Source: Campylobacterales bacterium (GTDB lineage Bacteria > Campylobacterota > Campylobacteria > Campylobacterales > Nitratiruptoraceae). From it: 10,278 nucleotides of DNA. The stretch lies in contig JAMOUF010000137.1 in the NCBI GenBank assembly GCA_027068245.1, positions 1-10,278 on the forward strand, written 5' to 3'. Below, one piece after another: positions 1 through 6,855 of the stretch. The first letter of the stretch is position 1. Each line of letters begins with the position of its first letter. The notes under the pieces are model-generated. The model worked only from the letters and a program-made list of their open reading frames with translations. It did not search any database and was not told where the DNA came from. Both the position numbers and the translations under genes were made by a program.

Positions 1-833
1 ATATTTGCCGAGAACCTGCCGTCCTGGGGCTTTCTTTTTTCGGCTATATCCAGGTTCGCCAGAAGTTTCAGCCTGGAAGAGAGGGGCGGGTAGATATCTT
101 TGTCGAATATGAATTTCTCCGTCAATAGCCCGTCTATCCGGTTTCTAACCACACAGTTATTCTGCGTGGGCTCTATATGGATGTCGCTTGCCCTGGATAG
201 AATGGCACTTCTTATAATTGCCTCTATAAGCTTTAAAATGGCGCTGGACTCCTCTATGTTGTCCTTATCGACTACTCCGTGCATCAGATCTTTTCTGATC
301 TCGTTTACAAGGCCTTTAATGCTTTCTGAGAGTTCAAGTTTGTTTAGGTAGTTTTCTATCTGTTTTTTTGTAGCCAGGGCCACTTTTATCGGTTTTTTGG
401 GAAAGAACCTCTGTATCGCCTCCTGGGCTCCGATATCTAACGGGTCGCTAAAGGCCACAATAACGGAGAGGTCCTCCTCTTTGATGGGAATCGCCTTGTA
501 TTTTTTCAGCTGGTTTAGAGGAATTTTTGAAGATAATTTTATATTTATATCCGTCGAATCAAGATCGTAAAAATTTATATGGAGCAAAGAGCCCAATCTT
601 TTTAGTATCTTCTCTTTTATCGATCCGGATATTATATCGAGATCCGAAACGCTTAGTTTCCCCTCTCTTAGGGACCTGGCGATGGACTCGACTATATCTT
701 CCTCTTTTGCGTAAGCTTTGTTAATGATATGGTTTAGCACATTGCTCTCTTTTGTGGCGCTTCTTTTTATATCGGCCACTTTTTGAGAGTCCATATTTAG
801 TCGCTGCTGAATTACGTTTAAAAGCTTTTCCAT
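1..833 (-). CDS. GspE/PilB/MshE-family pilus assembly ATPase, N-terminal part (cut by window edge)
   Basis: Translated by hand from the ATG at 833, this gives 277 residues before the window ends, with no stop. Residues about 60-165 resemble the N-terminal domain of GspE/PilB ATPases (MshEN/T2SSE_N-like), including PLNQLKKYKAIPI at 105-117. The start of the hexameric ATPase domain follows: ASDIHIEP at 215-222, RIDGLL at 232-237, and SRLKLLANLDIAEKRKPQDG at 253-272. These are textbook GspE/PilB landmarks. Walker A, the Asp box, Walker B and the zinc-binding cysteines would lie outside the window. The protein is the cytoplasmic motor that powers pilin extraction and assembly. It starts 6 bases after the stop of the 178-residue gene, with AGGT about 9 bases upstream. 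It holds the mshE/ctsE position. An extension motor is more likely than a PilT retraction ATPase because PilT lacks this long N-terminal region. The clear c-di-GMP-binding MshEN consensus was not recognised. Confidence 0.95.
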   Translation of the reverse strand, partial: MEKLLNVIQQRLNMDSQKVADIKRSATKESNVLNHIINKAYAKEEDIVESIARSLREGKLSVSDLDIISGSIKEKILKRLGSLLHINFYDLDSTDINIKLSSKIPLNQLKKYKAIPIKEEDLSVIVAFSDPLDIGAQEAIQRFFPKKPIKVALATKKQIENYLNKLELSESIKGLVNEIRKDLMHGVVDKDNIEESSAILKLIEAIIRSAILSRASDIHIEPTQNNCVVRNRIDGLLTEKFIFDKDIYPPLSSRLKLLANLDIAEKRKPQDGRFSAN

Positions 834-839
834 AATTTT

Positions 840-1376
840 TTACCTGTAGTAGTGAATTATTTTTTTTCCGTCGTTTTTTTTCTCTTCTATAACCAAAACC
901 TCACGCCCCTTCTTTTTCTCTTTGTATAGGGTGTAACTGCCAAAAGCGTCCTTCATATTATACCTATTATTGTTTAGTTTATACTTTTTGTTAAAAAAGA
1001 GGTTGAAAACCCGTGATATGATATGATCGCTGTTAGGAACGCTCAAACCATCAAACTTTTCGCCATCAAAAAGAGCGCTGGTTAGAAGGTTTTTTTGAGC
1101 GAGTATCAAAGAGAAGTAGGCTCTGTTTTTCCTCTGTTCCGGGCTGTTTTTCAAAAAGATGATAGGAACGCTCAGTCTGTCTATCTTATCGATATTTAGA
1201 CAGGAAAAAGCGTACATGGTTATCAGGTCCGGATCTTTTTTCAGTTTGTTAAACTCTTTGGCTCCTTGTAAGCAGACATATCTGTAGTTTTTTTTCTGAT
1301 ACTCTTTTACCAGCTTCGAGAGGTCGGCGCTAAATGACATACCGGCAATAAGCAGTAAGATAAGAGCTCTATTCAT
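840..1376 (-). CDS. Uncharacterised exported protein, 178 aa, in pilus/competence cluster
   Basis: I do not recognise this family. The preferred start is the ATG at 1376, one base after the upstream gene's TAG, because GGGAG sits 5 bases before it and translation then opens with a good signal peptide (MNRALILLLIAGMSFSA, cut near residue 17). An in-frame ATG at 1388 has no ribosome binding site and would add the charged residues MGDR ahead of the hydrophobic core. The mature part, about 160 residues, is basic and probably periplasmic. Residues 18-100 look all-helical and may form degenerate TPR-like helices. Two cysteines, C35 and C59, could form a disulfide. The C-terminal 40 residues alternate in a beta-like pattern and are Lys-rich. 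It lies between the TPR protein and the assembly ATPase, where neither the MSHA nor the Cts order has a gene, so a part in pilus or DNA-uptake assembly is inferred from position only. Confidence 0.85.
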   Translation of the reverse strand: MNRALILLLIAGMSFSADLSKLVKEYQKKNYRYVCLQGAKEFNKLKKDPDLITMYAFSCLNIDKIDRLSVPIIFLKNSPEQRKNRAYFSLILAQKNLLTSALFDGEKFDGLSVPNSDHIISRVFNLFFNKKYKLNNNRYNMKDAFGSYTLYKEKKKGREVLVIEEKKNDGKKIIHYYR

Positions 1377-1377
1377 T

Positions 1378-1992
1378 CTATCTCCCATAGATCTTTTTTA
1401 ACATCTCTTTTGCCTCTTGTGAGGATCCGTGATGCAGGATATAGGTTTTTAAAACCCTTGCGGCCTTATCTTTTTTATTCAGTTTAACCAGATTTTTGGC
1501 AAAAATAATCCAGCTTCTCTCATCCTCTTTGTTGATCTCATTTGCTTTCAAAGCCCAGTGAAGTGATCTTTTATAATCTTTCTCGTCAAAATACCTCTGT
1601 GCCAAAAGGATTGCTTTGGAGTAGGTGGGATGGCTGTAAAAGTTCTTTTCCAGCTCTTTTATATCGGCCCTTTTGTTTGAGATAAGAACTTTGTGCGGAT
1701 ATCCATTTTTAGAAATCCGTGCTTTTTTTTGGGCTTTTTTCGCCACAGCTTTTCTCTTTTGGTAGAACTTTTTACCATCGAGTCTTTTTTCAAACTCCTT
1801 TGCGGGAAGAAGGATATTTTGGGAGGTGTGCGTCACTACCTCTTTTTTTTTCTCCTCCGTGGCGCTTTTTTTCGCAAAATAAAAAGCACCGATGGATAAG
1901 AGGGTGATGGTTAAAATAAAAAAGAGGGGTTTTAAAACCCTTTTTAGCCTATACTTTTTCCATTTTTTTTCCAAAAGCTCATATCTATGCAT
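1378..1992 (-). CDS. Membrane-anchored TPR protein, MshN/CtsX-position component
   Basis: The protein has 204 residues: a short basic cytoplasmic N-terminus (1-20), one transmembrane helix (about 21-41), a long Lys/Arg-rich periplasmic linker (about 45-115), and two TPR-like helix pairs at about 123-156 (SKAILLAQRYFDEKDYKRSL) and 157-190. The positive-inside rule puts the TPR part in the periplasm. Membrane-anchored TPR proteins here (MshN in the MSHA locus) are thought to assist secretin or pilus assembly. C. jejuni CtsX also occupies this place between the ATPase and CtsE and has one membrane helix; sequence homology to it was not tested. The start ATG overlaps the end of the upstream ATPase gene by 8 bases, with a weak GGGA upstream, which suggests coupled translation. 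The coding strand holds A8 or A9 runs at several Lys codons, the longest at 1843-1851 (K48-K50). Family assignment is moderate; topology and TPR character are more secure. Confidence 0.85.
   Translation of the reverse strand: MHRYELLEKKWKKYRLKRVLKPLFFILTITLLSIGAFYFAKKSATEEKKKEVVTHTSQNILLPAKEFEKRLDGKKFYQKRKAVAKKAQKKARISKNGYPHKVLISNKRADIKELEKNFYSHPTYSKAILLAQRYFDEKDYKRSLHWALKANEINKEDERSWIIFAKNLVKLNKKDKAARVLKTYILHHGSSQEAKEMLKKIYGR
1382..1386 (-). promoter_or_regulatory. Ribosome binding site of the 178-aa exported protein
   Basis: GGGAG on the minus strand lies 5 bases before the ATG at 1376 and inside the last codons of the TPR gene. It supports that start over the ATG at 1388, which it overlaps and cannot serve. 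Confidence 0.7.
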
Positions 1993-2770
1993 CTAAATGT
2001 CCCAGCTCTATAGCGCTCATCTCAAGATATTTCATCGGAACGCTTTTTATGTTTGTCAGTTCCGATGGCCGTTTGGTGTAAAAATAGTCTAAAATATCAA
2101 AAAGTGTATATAAAAAGAGGTTGCTTTTTCTAAAGTTGCCTTTGGTGTATCTATATATAAAGTCGCTTCTTTTTTGATCGAACCCTTTTGAGAGATCAAA
2201 AAGTTGGATAGAGAGAAGTTTTTTTTGGATATAGGCGTTGAACTCCCTTTTGGATGGTGGCGAAATATCGATAGTGGTAAAGATTCTTGTCGAAAAGTGT
2301 TCCATGCTAAGCAGCTCTTTGCTCTCTCCTGTATGCATACATAGAAGAAATTTTATTTTGTTTGTATCGGATATTATCCGGATCTTCTCCAAAAACTCCT
2401 TCTCATATATCTGGGCTTCGTCCAAAATAACAAAAAATTCAGAGTCATCGCTATTATCAAGGTTTTCAAAAAGCTCTTTTTCACCGTTGAAAAGTTTTGC
2501 GTTCAACACATTTGCAAACTCCTTGCCACTCTCAAAAGGCCTGGTAAAAAGCAGAGTTTTATCATCACCATACTCTTGCAGAAATTTTTTAAGCAACATA
2601 GTTTTACCAACACCGGCAGGCCCGCTAAGCAGCGAAATTTTAAAAGGTTTTTCCTTCAGTTCCGCCACCCTTTGAAGATATAGCACCCCGGTGTCGAGCG
2701 AGAGGTAGTTTTTTGGATCTACGCTGTCTATAAAGATCTCTTTGGCCTCTTTATAAAAATTTCTCTCCAT
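1985..2770 (-). CDS. ExeA/MshM/CtsP-like AAA ATPase of secretin/pilus cluster
   Basis: This 261-residue P-loop ATPase has Walker A GPAGVGKT at 50-57, Walker B FFVILDEAQ at 112-120, and STRIFTTIDISPPSKREFNA at 160-179, where R162 fits the arginine-finger position and the following Pro-rich turn is typical of the ExeA/TniB-like AAA group. In the secretion relatives the ATPase domain works at the inner membrane and helps an associated protein bring the secretin to peptidoglycan. MshM and Campylobacter CtsP hold the same place after the secretin. Unlike Aeromonas ExeA, there is no C-terminal transmembrane helix or peptidoglycan-binding domain. The protein ends near residue 261, so those roles may fall to the downstream membrane-anchored TPR protein. 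The ATG directly follows the secretin's TAG with no spacing and no strong Shine-Dalgarno, so translation probably depends on reinitiation from the secretin gene. Confidence 0.92.
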   Translation of the reverse strand: MERNFYKEAKEIFIDSVDPKNYLSLDTGVLYLQRVAELKEKPFKISLLSGPAGVGKTMLLKKFLQEYGDDKTLLFTRPFESGKEFANVLNAKLFNGEKELFENLDNSDDSEFFVILDEAQIYEKEFLEKIRIISDTNKIKFLLCMHTGESKELLSMEHFSTRIFTTIDISPPSKREFNAYIQKKLLSIQLFDLSKGFDQKRSDFIYRYTKGNFRKSNLFLYTLFDILDYFYTKRPSELTNIKSVPMKYLEMSAIELGHLDA

Positions 2771-4255
2771 CTACTTTATATCTTTATTGATATCTTTAAA
2801 CCCCAGATCTTTCAAACTTAAAGAGTAGTTGTTTCTCTCATCAACAATTTTTGGTTTAATGACAAAAATCAGCTCAAAACGCTGATTGTCTCTTTTTTTG
2901 CTTTTGAAAATATTGCCTATAACGGGAATGTCTTTCAAAACCGGCACGCCGTTTATTAGAAAATTTTTGCTGTTTGAGATAAGTCCTCCAAGTATCAGCG
3001 TGCTGCCGTCTTTGACCTTGACTACCGAGGAGATTTTTTTCTCTTTGGTATCCGGAGCTATCTCTCTAAACCCGGCTTCATTGCTCTTTTCAGCCTCTTC
3101 GGGATTTCTAAGCTCGGAAATGGAGGGGTTGATTCTAAGAATTATGTTGTTGTCCCTGGTGATTTCCGGTGTGATGTTTAACAAAATACCGACGAAGATA
3201 GAGGAGGGGGTATATGACTTTTCACCAAGATTGCTGTTTGCGCTTATGGTAATGGATGTTGGGACATTGTAATTTAGCGTCTCTCCGATGGTTATGATGG
3301 CCGGCTGGTTGTTTAAGGTCAACAGTTTTGGGTTTGAGAGCGTTATGACTTTGCCGTTTTTTTGTAAAAAATCTATCAGTCCGGATAGGTTGAATGCGGC
3401 GTTTATGATGGTCGTGGCGGTTGTGGCGTGTGAGAGATTCTTGAAATTGGAGCCCACGGCAACATCTTGATAAGTAGCGATGGGATTGGTGGGCGTAAAC
3501 TTATCCTCACTGTTTAGGGTTCCGTTTAGGGTTAGGCTAAACCTGCTCCAGTCTATGCCCGATGTAAAGCTGTTTTTAAACAGAACAGCCAAAATCGATA
3601 CATCTATCATCACCTCTTTATGCAGCCTGTTCTCTATCAAATCTATATATTTTTTTACTCTTGCTATCTGTTTTTTAGTGGCGGTGACCGTTACGAGCCC
3701 TGCGTTTTCGTTTATGACGGGCTTTGGCGCTTTGTAGTTGTCTCCTGGTCTGTTTAAGATGTTGTATATTTCAGCCTGCAGGTTTTTCCAAAAATCGAAC
3801 TCGTCCAAAGAGGTTATAAGATTTACATCCCGTGTCTGCCTTTGGGCTCCGCCTTCCTGGCTTGTTGCTCCTATATCTACAGAGGCGTCGGTGGTGGCCT
3901 CACCTTTTCGAATGGAGGTAATATAGTCTATATGGAAGGTTTTTGTGATAAGGTATCGTATTTTTAATATATTTTTATCCAGCTCCCAGTCAAGATCGTG
4001 GCTTGAGAGTAATATATTTAAAAGCTCGTAAAGAGGCACATCCTTTAGATGTATTCGATCAACGCTCTCATAAAGTTTTCTTCTTGCGTATCTGTCCTCA
4101 TATATCACTGTCAAACCACACTCTTCGGCAAGGTTGTCTATGAACTCTTTTACCTTTACGCCCGGTTTGCTGTTTATTGTGAAGAGCCTGCTTTCGCAGC
4201 CGTTTTGTCCATATACGAATAGGGAGATTATCAAAACCAGTAAAATTTTTCTCAT
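2771..4255 (-). CDS. mshL: MshL-family secretin (type IV pilus / type II secretion outer-membrane channel)
   Basis: This 494-residue secretin forms the outer-membrane pore through which a pilus or pseudopilus, or incoming DNA, passes. The signal peptide covers residues 1-16, with cleavage likely after VYG. A secretin-TonB short N-terminal domain lies at about 25-100, a Gly/Ser/Thr-rich stretch at 118-147, and the MSHA-type DFWKNLQAEIYNIL at 154-167. An N1-like repeat ends near 210. The secretin core runs from about 215 to 470, with GKVITLSNPKLLTLNNQPAI at 301-320 and the C-terminal signature GVPVLKDIPVIGNIFKS at 436-452. The length suits MshL and is shorter than PilQ, which carries AMIN domains that are absent here. 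Cys20 is not in a canonical lipobox. The start overlaps the upstream gene's TGA as ATGA, with AGGGAAG just ahead of it. It holds the position of Vibrio mshL and C. jejuni ctsD; the symbol follows the family, not proven orthology. Confidence 0.95.
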   Translation of the reverse strand: MRKILLVLIISLFVYGQNGCESRLFTINSKPGVKVKEFIDNLAEECGLTVIYEDRYARRKLYESVDRIHLKDVPLYELLNILLSSHDLDWELDKNILKIRYLITKTFHIDYITSIRKGEATTDASVDIGATSQEGGAQRQTRDVNLITSLDEFDFWKNLQAEIYNILNRPGDNYKAPKPVINENAGLVTVTATKKQIARVKKYIDLIENRLHKEVMIDVSILAVLFKNSFTSGIDWSRFSLTLNGTLNSEDKFTPTNPIATYQDVAVGSNFKNLSHATTATTIINAAFNLSGLIDFLQKNGKVITLSNPKLLTLNNQPAIITIGETLNYNVPTSITISANSNLGEKSYTPSSIFVGILLNITPEITRDNNIILRINPSISELRNPEEAEKSNEAGFREIAPDTKEKKISSVVKVKDGSTLILGGLISNSKNFLINGVPVLKDIPVIGNIFKSKKRDNQRFELIFVIKPKIVDERNNYSLSLKDLGFKDINKDIK

Positions 4256-4677
4256 TTTCTTCCCTTTAAAATTTTTATAAGGCCGCTTTTTCTCTTTTTA
4301 TGCAAAAAAAGTTTCAGGGTTTTGTTTCCCCTTTGTAATATAACATAATTTTCTCTTATAGCAACAATTTTAAATCCCTCTATTTTAGAGCCAAGTTTAT
4401 ACCAGCGGCCATTGATTTTCGCCCTGTCGTTGAATATAGCCTGGAGTCTAAAGATTTTTCTTTTTTTCTTTTTGATCTCTTTTTCTATCTTTTTTTTGAT
4501 TATTTTAATAAGTTTTTTCTCATTTACAAAGGGATTTTTCAGTTTTTTGATCTTTTGTGGGTCCAATCCTACCCTTTTTTGTTTGACTTTCTCTATCAGC
4601 TGGTCTATATCCGGATAGGGGGATTTGGCAAGGATGGTTCCACCCAGGAGTATGATGATTAAAAGTTTATGCCCCAT
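4252..4677 (-). CDS. PilP/MshK-like periplasmic protein, GspC homology-region type
   Basis: This is a small exported protein of 141 residues: a hydrophobic N-terminal signal or anchor (about 4-17), an extremely Lys-rich middle (about 53-76), and a C-terminal beta domain at 78-127. The C-terminal pattern, QAIFNDRAKINGRWYKLGSK at 79-98 then a hydrophobic strand, YVIL and a Gly-turn with a final strand, is that of PilP/GspC homology-region domains, which sit in the periplasm and link the inner-membrane platform to the secretin. A KNPF at 47-50 recalls the xxPF that precedes this domain in PilP relatives. Lysine makes up 33 of 141 residues. It overlaps the PilO-like gene by 19 bases and the secretin by 4 (ATGA), with AAGG about 8 bases before its ATG. 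Its place directly before the secretin equals mshK in Vibrio and, from memory, ctsR in C. jejuni. There is no PilP lipobox. Confidence 0.82.
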   Translation of the reverse strand: MGHKLLIIILLGGTILAKSPYPDIDQLIEKVKQKRVGLDPQKIKKLKNPFVNEKKLIKIIKKKIEKEIKKKKRKIFRLQAIFNDRAKINGRWYKLGSKIEGFKIVAIRENYVILQRGNKTLKLFLHKKRKSGLIKILKGRK

Positions 4678-5291
4678 ACCGATACCTTAAATTGAAGTTT
4701 TATTGGACTTGAGTCATACATCCTTAGACTGTATACGTCAACTACAAGATCGCTCTGCTCTATATCGTTTAAATATGCGATCAGATCTTTATAATCCCCA
4801 TTACAACCCAGCTCTATCTCAAGAACATGTCCAAAGCTGTTGGTGACATCTATAAAGCTGTTTAATATATAGTCTATCTCTACGCTGTTTTTCTCCGCTT
4901 TTTGTGTCAAAGAGTTTAAAAAATCAGACCATTTTTGTTTGTTGTAAAGAAGATAGGAGAGTTCTCTGATCTTGAAGTCGAGGTAGTTTTTCTTATCGCT
5001 TATCTTTTGAAAATCGTTTTTTAGTTTCTTTATCTGGTTTTGAAACACTTTAATATAGTAATTCTCATCCCCATTTACCGTCATCGCTTTGATATACATC
5101 AGATCCGCCTGAAGCTTTGACTCTATCTGAAGTTTTTTTGATCTCTCTTTTTTCATAAATTTTTCCGACATGGGAAAGAGATACTGATAAGAAAGAGCGA
5201 TTACGCCAAAGAGTATGGAAAAATATATAAGATACTTCTCGCTCCCCTTTCTTGATTCGAAAAATGCGTCTATTTTTTGCGTCAAACTCAT
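4659..5291 (-). CDS. PilO/MshJ-like inner-membrane platform protein
   Basis: The 210 residues show the PilO layout: a short cytoplasmic N-terminus (1-18), one transmembrane helix (about 19-40), a periplasmic helical or coiled-coil stretch (about 43-115), then a ferredoxin-like domain (about 117-210). LLYNKQKWSDFLNSLTQKAE at 114-133 and the helix GDYKDLIAYLNDIEQSDLVV at 165-184 match the typical PilO/GspM pattern, a first strand after a Leu-rich helix and a second alpha-beta repeat. Such proteins pair with PilN to form the periplasmic collar linking the cytoplasmic motor to PilP and the secretin. The ATG overlaps the stop of the PilM-PilN gene (ATGA) and AGGTCA precedes it, so the two partners are translationally coupled, fitting a heterodimer. 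MshJ is the counterpart by position in MSHA loci. The call rests on architecture and order, because primary sequence is poorly conserved in this family. Confidence 0.85.
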   Translation of the reverse strand: MSLTQKIDAFFESRKGSEKYLIYFSILFGVIALSYQYLFPMSEKFMKKERSKKLQIESKLQADLMYIKAMTVNGDENYYIKVFQNQIKKLKNDFQKISDKKNYLDFKIRELSYLLYNKQKWSDFLNSLTQKAEKNSVEIDYILNSFIDVTNSFGHVLEIELGCNGDYKDLIAYLNDIEQSDLVVDVYSLRMYDSSPIKLQFKVSVWGINF

Positions 5292-6805
5292 TTGACCTGA
5301 ACCTTTAAGTTACTAAAATAGATCGAGCTGTTAATATCGGGCCTCTCTATCTTATCGATAGAGATGTCGTATCTGTTGTTTTTAGTATGCATAATATATT
5401 TTATAAACTCCGTAATCGCTTTGTCGTCGGCAGATGTGACGTTAAATTCGAAATTTGAATTATTCACATCTATTTGCGAGACAAGAAGTTTGTATTTCAC
5501 CATATCCTCCGTCAGATCGGCAAGGGTAAGCGCTTTTAAAATGTAGTTTACCTTCTTGTCGTAAATAGCGTTTAAAATCTCCTCGCTTCTGGCAAGTTCC
5601 GCTCTTTTTTGCTCTATCTTCTTTTTTAGATTCTCGATCTCTTTTTTAAGCCTGTTGATGGTTGTCTCAAGGGTTATCCTTTTGATATGAACCTTTTCAT
5701 ACTCTTTTTGTAAAACATGGCTTTCGTATCTGTATTTATACCCCAAAAAGAAATTGTATGCCGGATAGGCCGCACCTATAAGCAAACTTGCGGCCGTAAT
5801 GAGAATAAGTTCGCCCGTTGGCCTTTTAAACAGGGGTTTTGGCCTTGGATATAGGGTGAAATTTGGGTATTCGATATCAAGTTCATTTATATCTTTCGCG
5901 GTTAAAATCAAAAGATAGTGGATCTTTTCTACAAATTTCTCCGTAGTATGGATCCCAAAATCGAAATTCAGGTCATAAGCCTCCTGGGCCAAATAGGTGA
6001 GGGAATACTCCTCGATCCCTTTTATAAAACCAAATTCCCCATCTATGAAAATTTTATCAATGATCTCAATGTTGTTTGCCCTTTTTGCGTAGATCAAAAC
6101 ATCGTTGATATGCAAAAAAAGCTCGCTGAAAATCTGCATGTAAAACTGCAGCTTATCAAGATCGGACATCTTCAATCCCTCGGTGGAGAGGTCGTTTATC
6201 ACCTCCTCCACGCTCACATCTTTCATCATAAGCTCACTGAGCCTTTGGGCGATATCTTTGAAAGAGTATTTGAGTGACTTGGAGTAAAGAAGGTTGCCGT
6301 TTTGGTAAAGAGCCAAAAAGCTGTCTTCCGTTTGCATATAGATAAAAAGATGCACCTCGTCGTTGGATAGAAATTCGTTGGTATAGAGCGTTTTAAATAC
6401 CAAGGGAACGGGAATGATGTAGTCTATGAACGGGACTTTGGAGATAATGTCCTTAAATGTCTCCTCGATGATTTTAGGCTCTGTCACAAATACCTGGAAA
6501 ATCCTGTTTTTATCAGTGGGAAGAGTGGGGATCTCCATATACTCTATCTTATACTCGATAGTCTGGTCCAGATCCAGCTCCTCATAGGTTTTAAGCTCAA
6601 TAACGTCTTTTAAATCCTCATCCGGAATATTTTTACTGATCTCGAGTTTTGTTAAAATAAAGTCTTTTCTGTTTAGAAAGGAGATATAGAAGTTTTTTTT
6701 ACTCTTTTTGGAGAAGTTATATTTTTTCAGCTGGTTTTTGTCATAAATATAGATAAGTTTGTTATATGGATTGATAGAGACGTAAGATAAGTTATTCTGA
6801 TTCAT
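5288..6805 (-). CDS. PilM-PilN fusion (GspL/MshI-like) inner-membrane platform protein
   Basis: This 505-residue protein has three parts. Residues 1 to about 315 form a cytoplasmic domain with a PilM-like, actin-fold pattern, including VHLFIYMQTEDSFLALYQNG at 151-170 followed by a strand and the helix of the second half. A single transmembrane helix lies at about 331-354. Then come a long coiled coil (about 360-412) and a periplasmic alpha-beta domain (about 415-505) of PilN type. In type IV pili, PilM and PilN are usually separate; GspL in type II secretion joins them as here. The nucleotide-binding glycines and aspartates of PilM were not recognised, so the domain is probably a scaffold that docks the GspE-type motor. 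It is the first gene after the 57-base gap behind era and has GGAG 4 bases before its ATG. In C. jejuni the gene after era (Cj0660c, from memory) is also annotated as a membrane protein and may be its ortholog. The PilM half is the less certain part. Confidence 0.82.
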   Translation of the reverse strand: MNQNNLSYVSINPYNKLIYIYDKNQLKKYNFSKKSKKNFYISFLNRKDFILTKLEISKNIPDEDLKDVIELKTYEELDLDQTIEYKIEYMEIPTLPTDKNRIFQVFVTEPKIIEETFKDIISKVPFIDYIIPVPLVFKTLYTNEFLSNDEVHLFIYMQTEDSFLALYQNGNLLYSKSLKYSFKDIAQRLSELMMKDVSVEEVINDLSTEGLKMSDLDKLQFYMQIFSELFLHINDVLIYAKRANNIEIIDKIFIDGEFGFIKGIEEYSLTYLAQEAYDLNFDFGIHTTEKFVEKIHYLLILTAKDINELDIEYPNFTLYPRPKPLFKRPTGELILITAASLLIGAAYPAYNFFLGYKYRYESHVLQKEYEKVHIKRITLETTINRLKKEIENLKKKIEQKRAELARSEEILNAIYDKKVNYILKALTLADLTEDMVKYKLLVSQIDVNNSNFEFNVTSADDKAITEFIKYIMHTKNNRYDISIDKIERPDINSSIYFSNLKVQVK

Positions 6806-6813
6806 AACGCTCC

Positions 6814-6846
6814 AGCTTTTTTAAATTCATTTTAACGAAAAAAGCT
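6814..6846. repeat. 9-bp perfect inverted repeat in the only intergenic gap
   Basis: AGCTTTTTT at 6814-6822 is the exact reverse complement of AAAAAAGCT at 6838-6846, with a 15-base spacer. It fills most of the gap between era and the PilM-PilN gene (6806-6862). It is not a typical intrinsic terminator: the stem is mostly A-T, the loop is long, and on the transcribed strand the right arm is followed by the ribosome binding site, not a run of U. The -10-like TAAAAT falls inside the spacer, so an operator or weak RNA hairpin are alternatives. Confidence 0.6.
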
Positions 6847-6855
6847 TAAGGTCAG
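6829..6855 (-). promoter_or_regulatory. Weak promoter-like sequence ahead of the pilus/competence genes
   Basis: On the minus strand, TAAAAT (6829-6834, five of six to TATAAT) lies 15 bases after CTGACC (6850-6855, four of six to TTGACA). Campylobacterota promoters often rely on a -10 with little -35, so the -10-like element is the more useful part. A transcript from here would have a leader of only about 15-20 bases with GGAG before the ATG at 6805. The surrounding DNA is AT-rich, so a chance match is possible. Confidence 0.3.

Noticed and set aside
1377..1388. Upstream ATG at 1388 as start of the 178-residue protein
   Set aside because: It has no Shine-Dalgarno and adds charged residues before the signal peptide; the ATG at 1376 has GGGAG at good spacing.
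4196..4255. Secretin as a lipoprotein (Cys20 near the N-terminus)
   Set aside because: The residues before Cys20 (Q-N-G) do not fit a lipobox; ordinary signal peptidase cleavage near residue 16 is more likely.
5918..6277. 119-residue plus-strand open frame opposite the PilM-PilN gene
   Set aside because: It has no recognisable motif and no neighbours on that strand, and it is covered by a gene with clear domain architecture.
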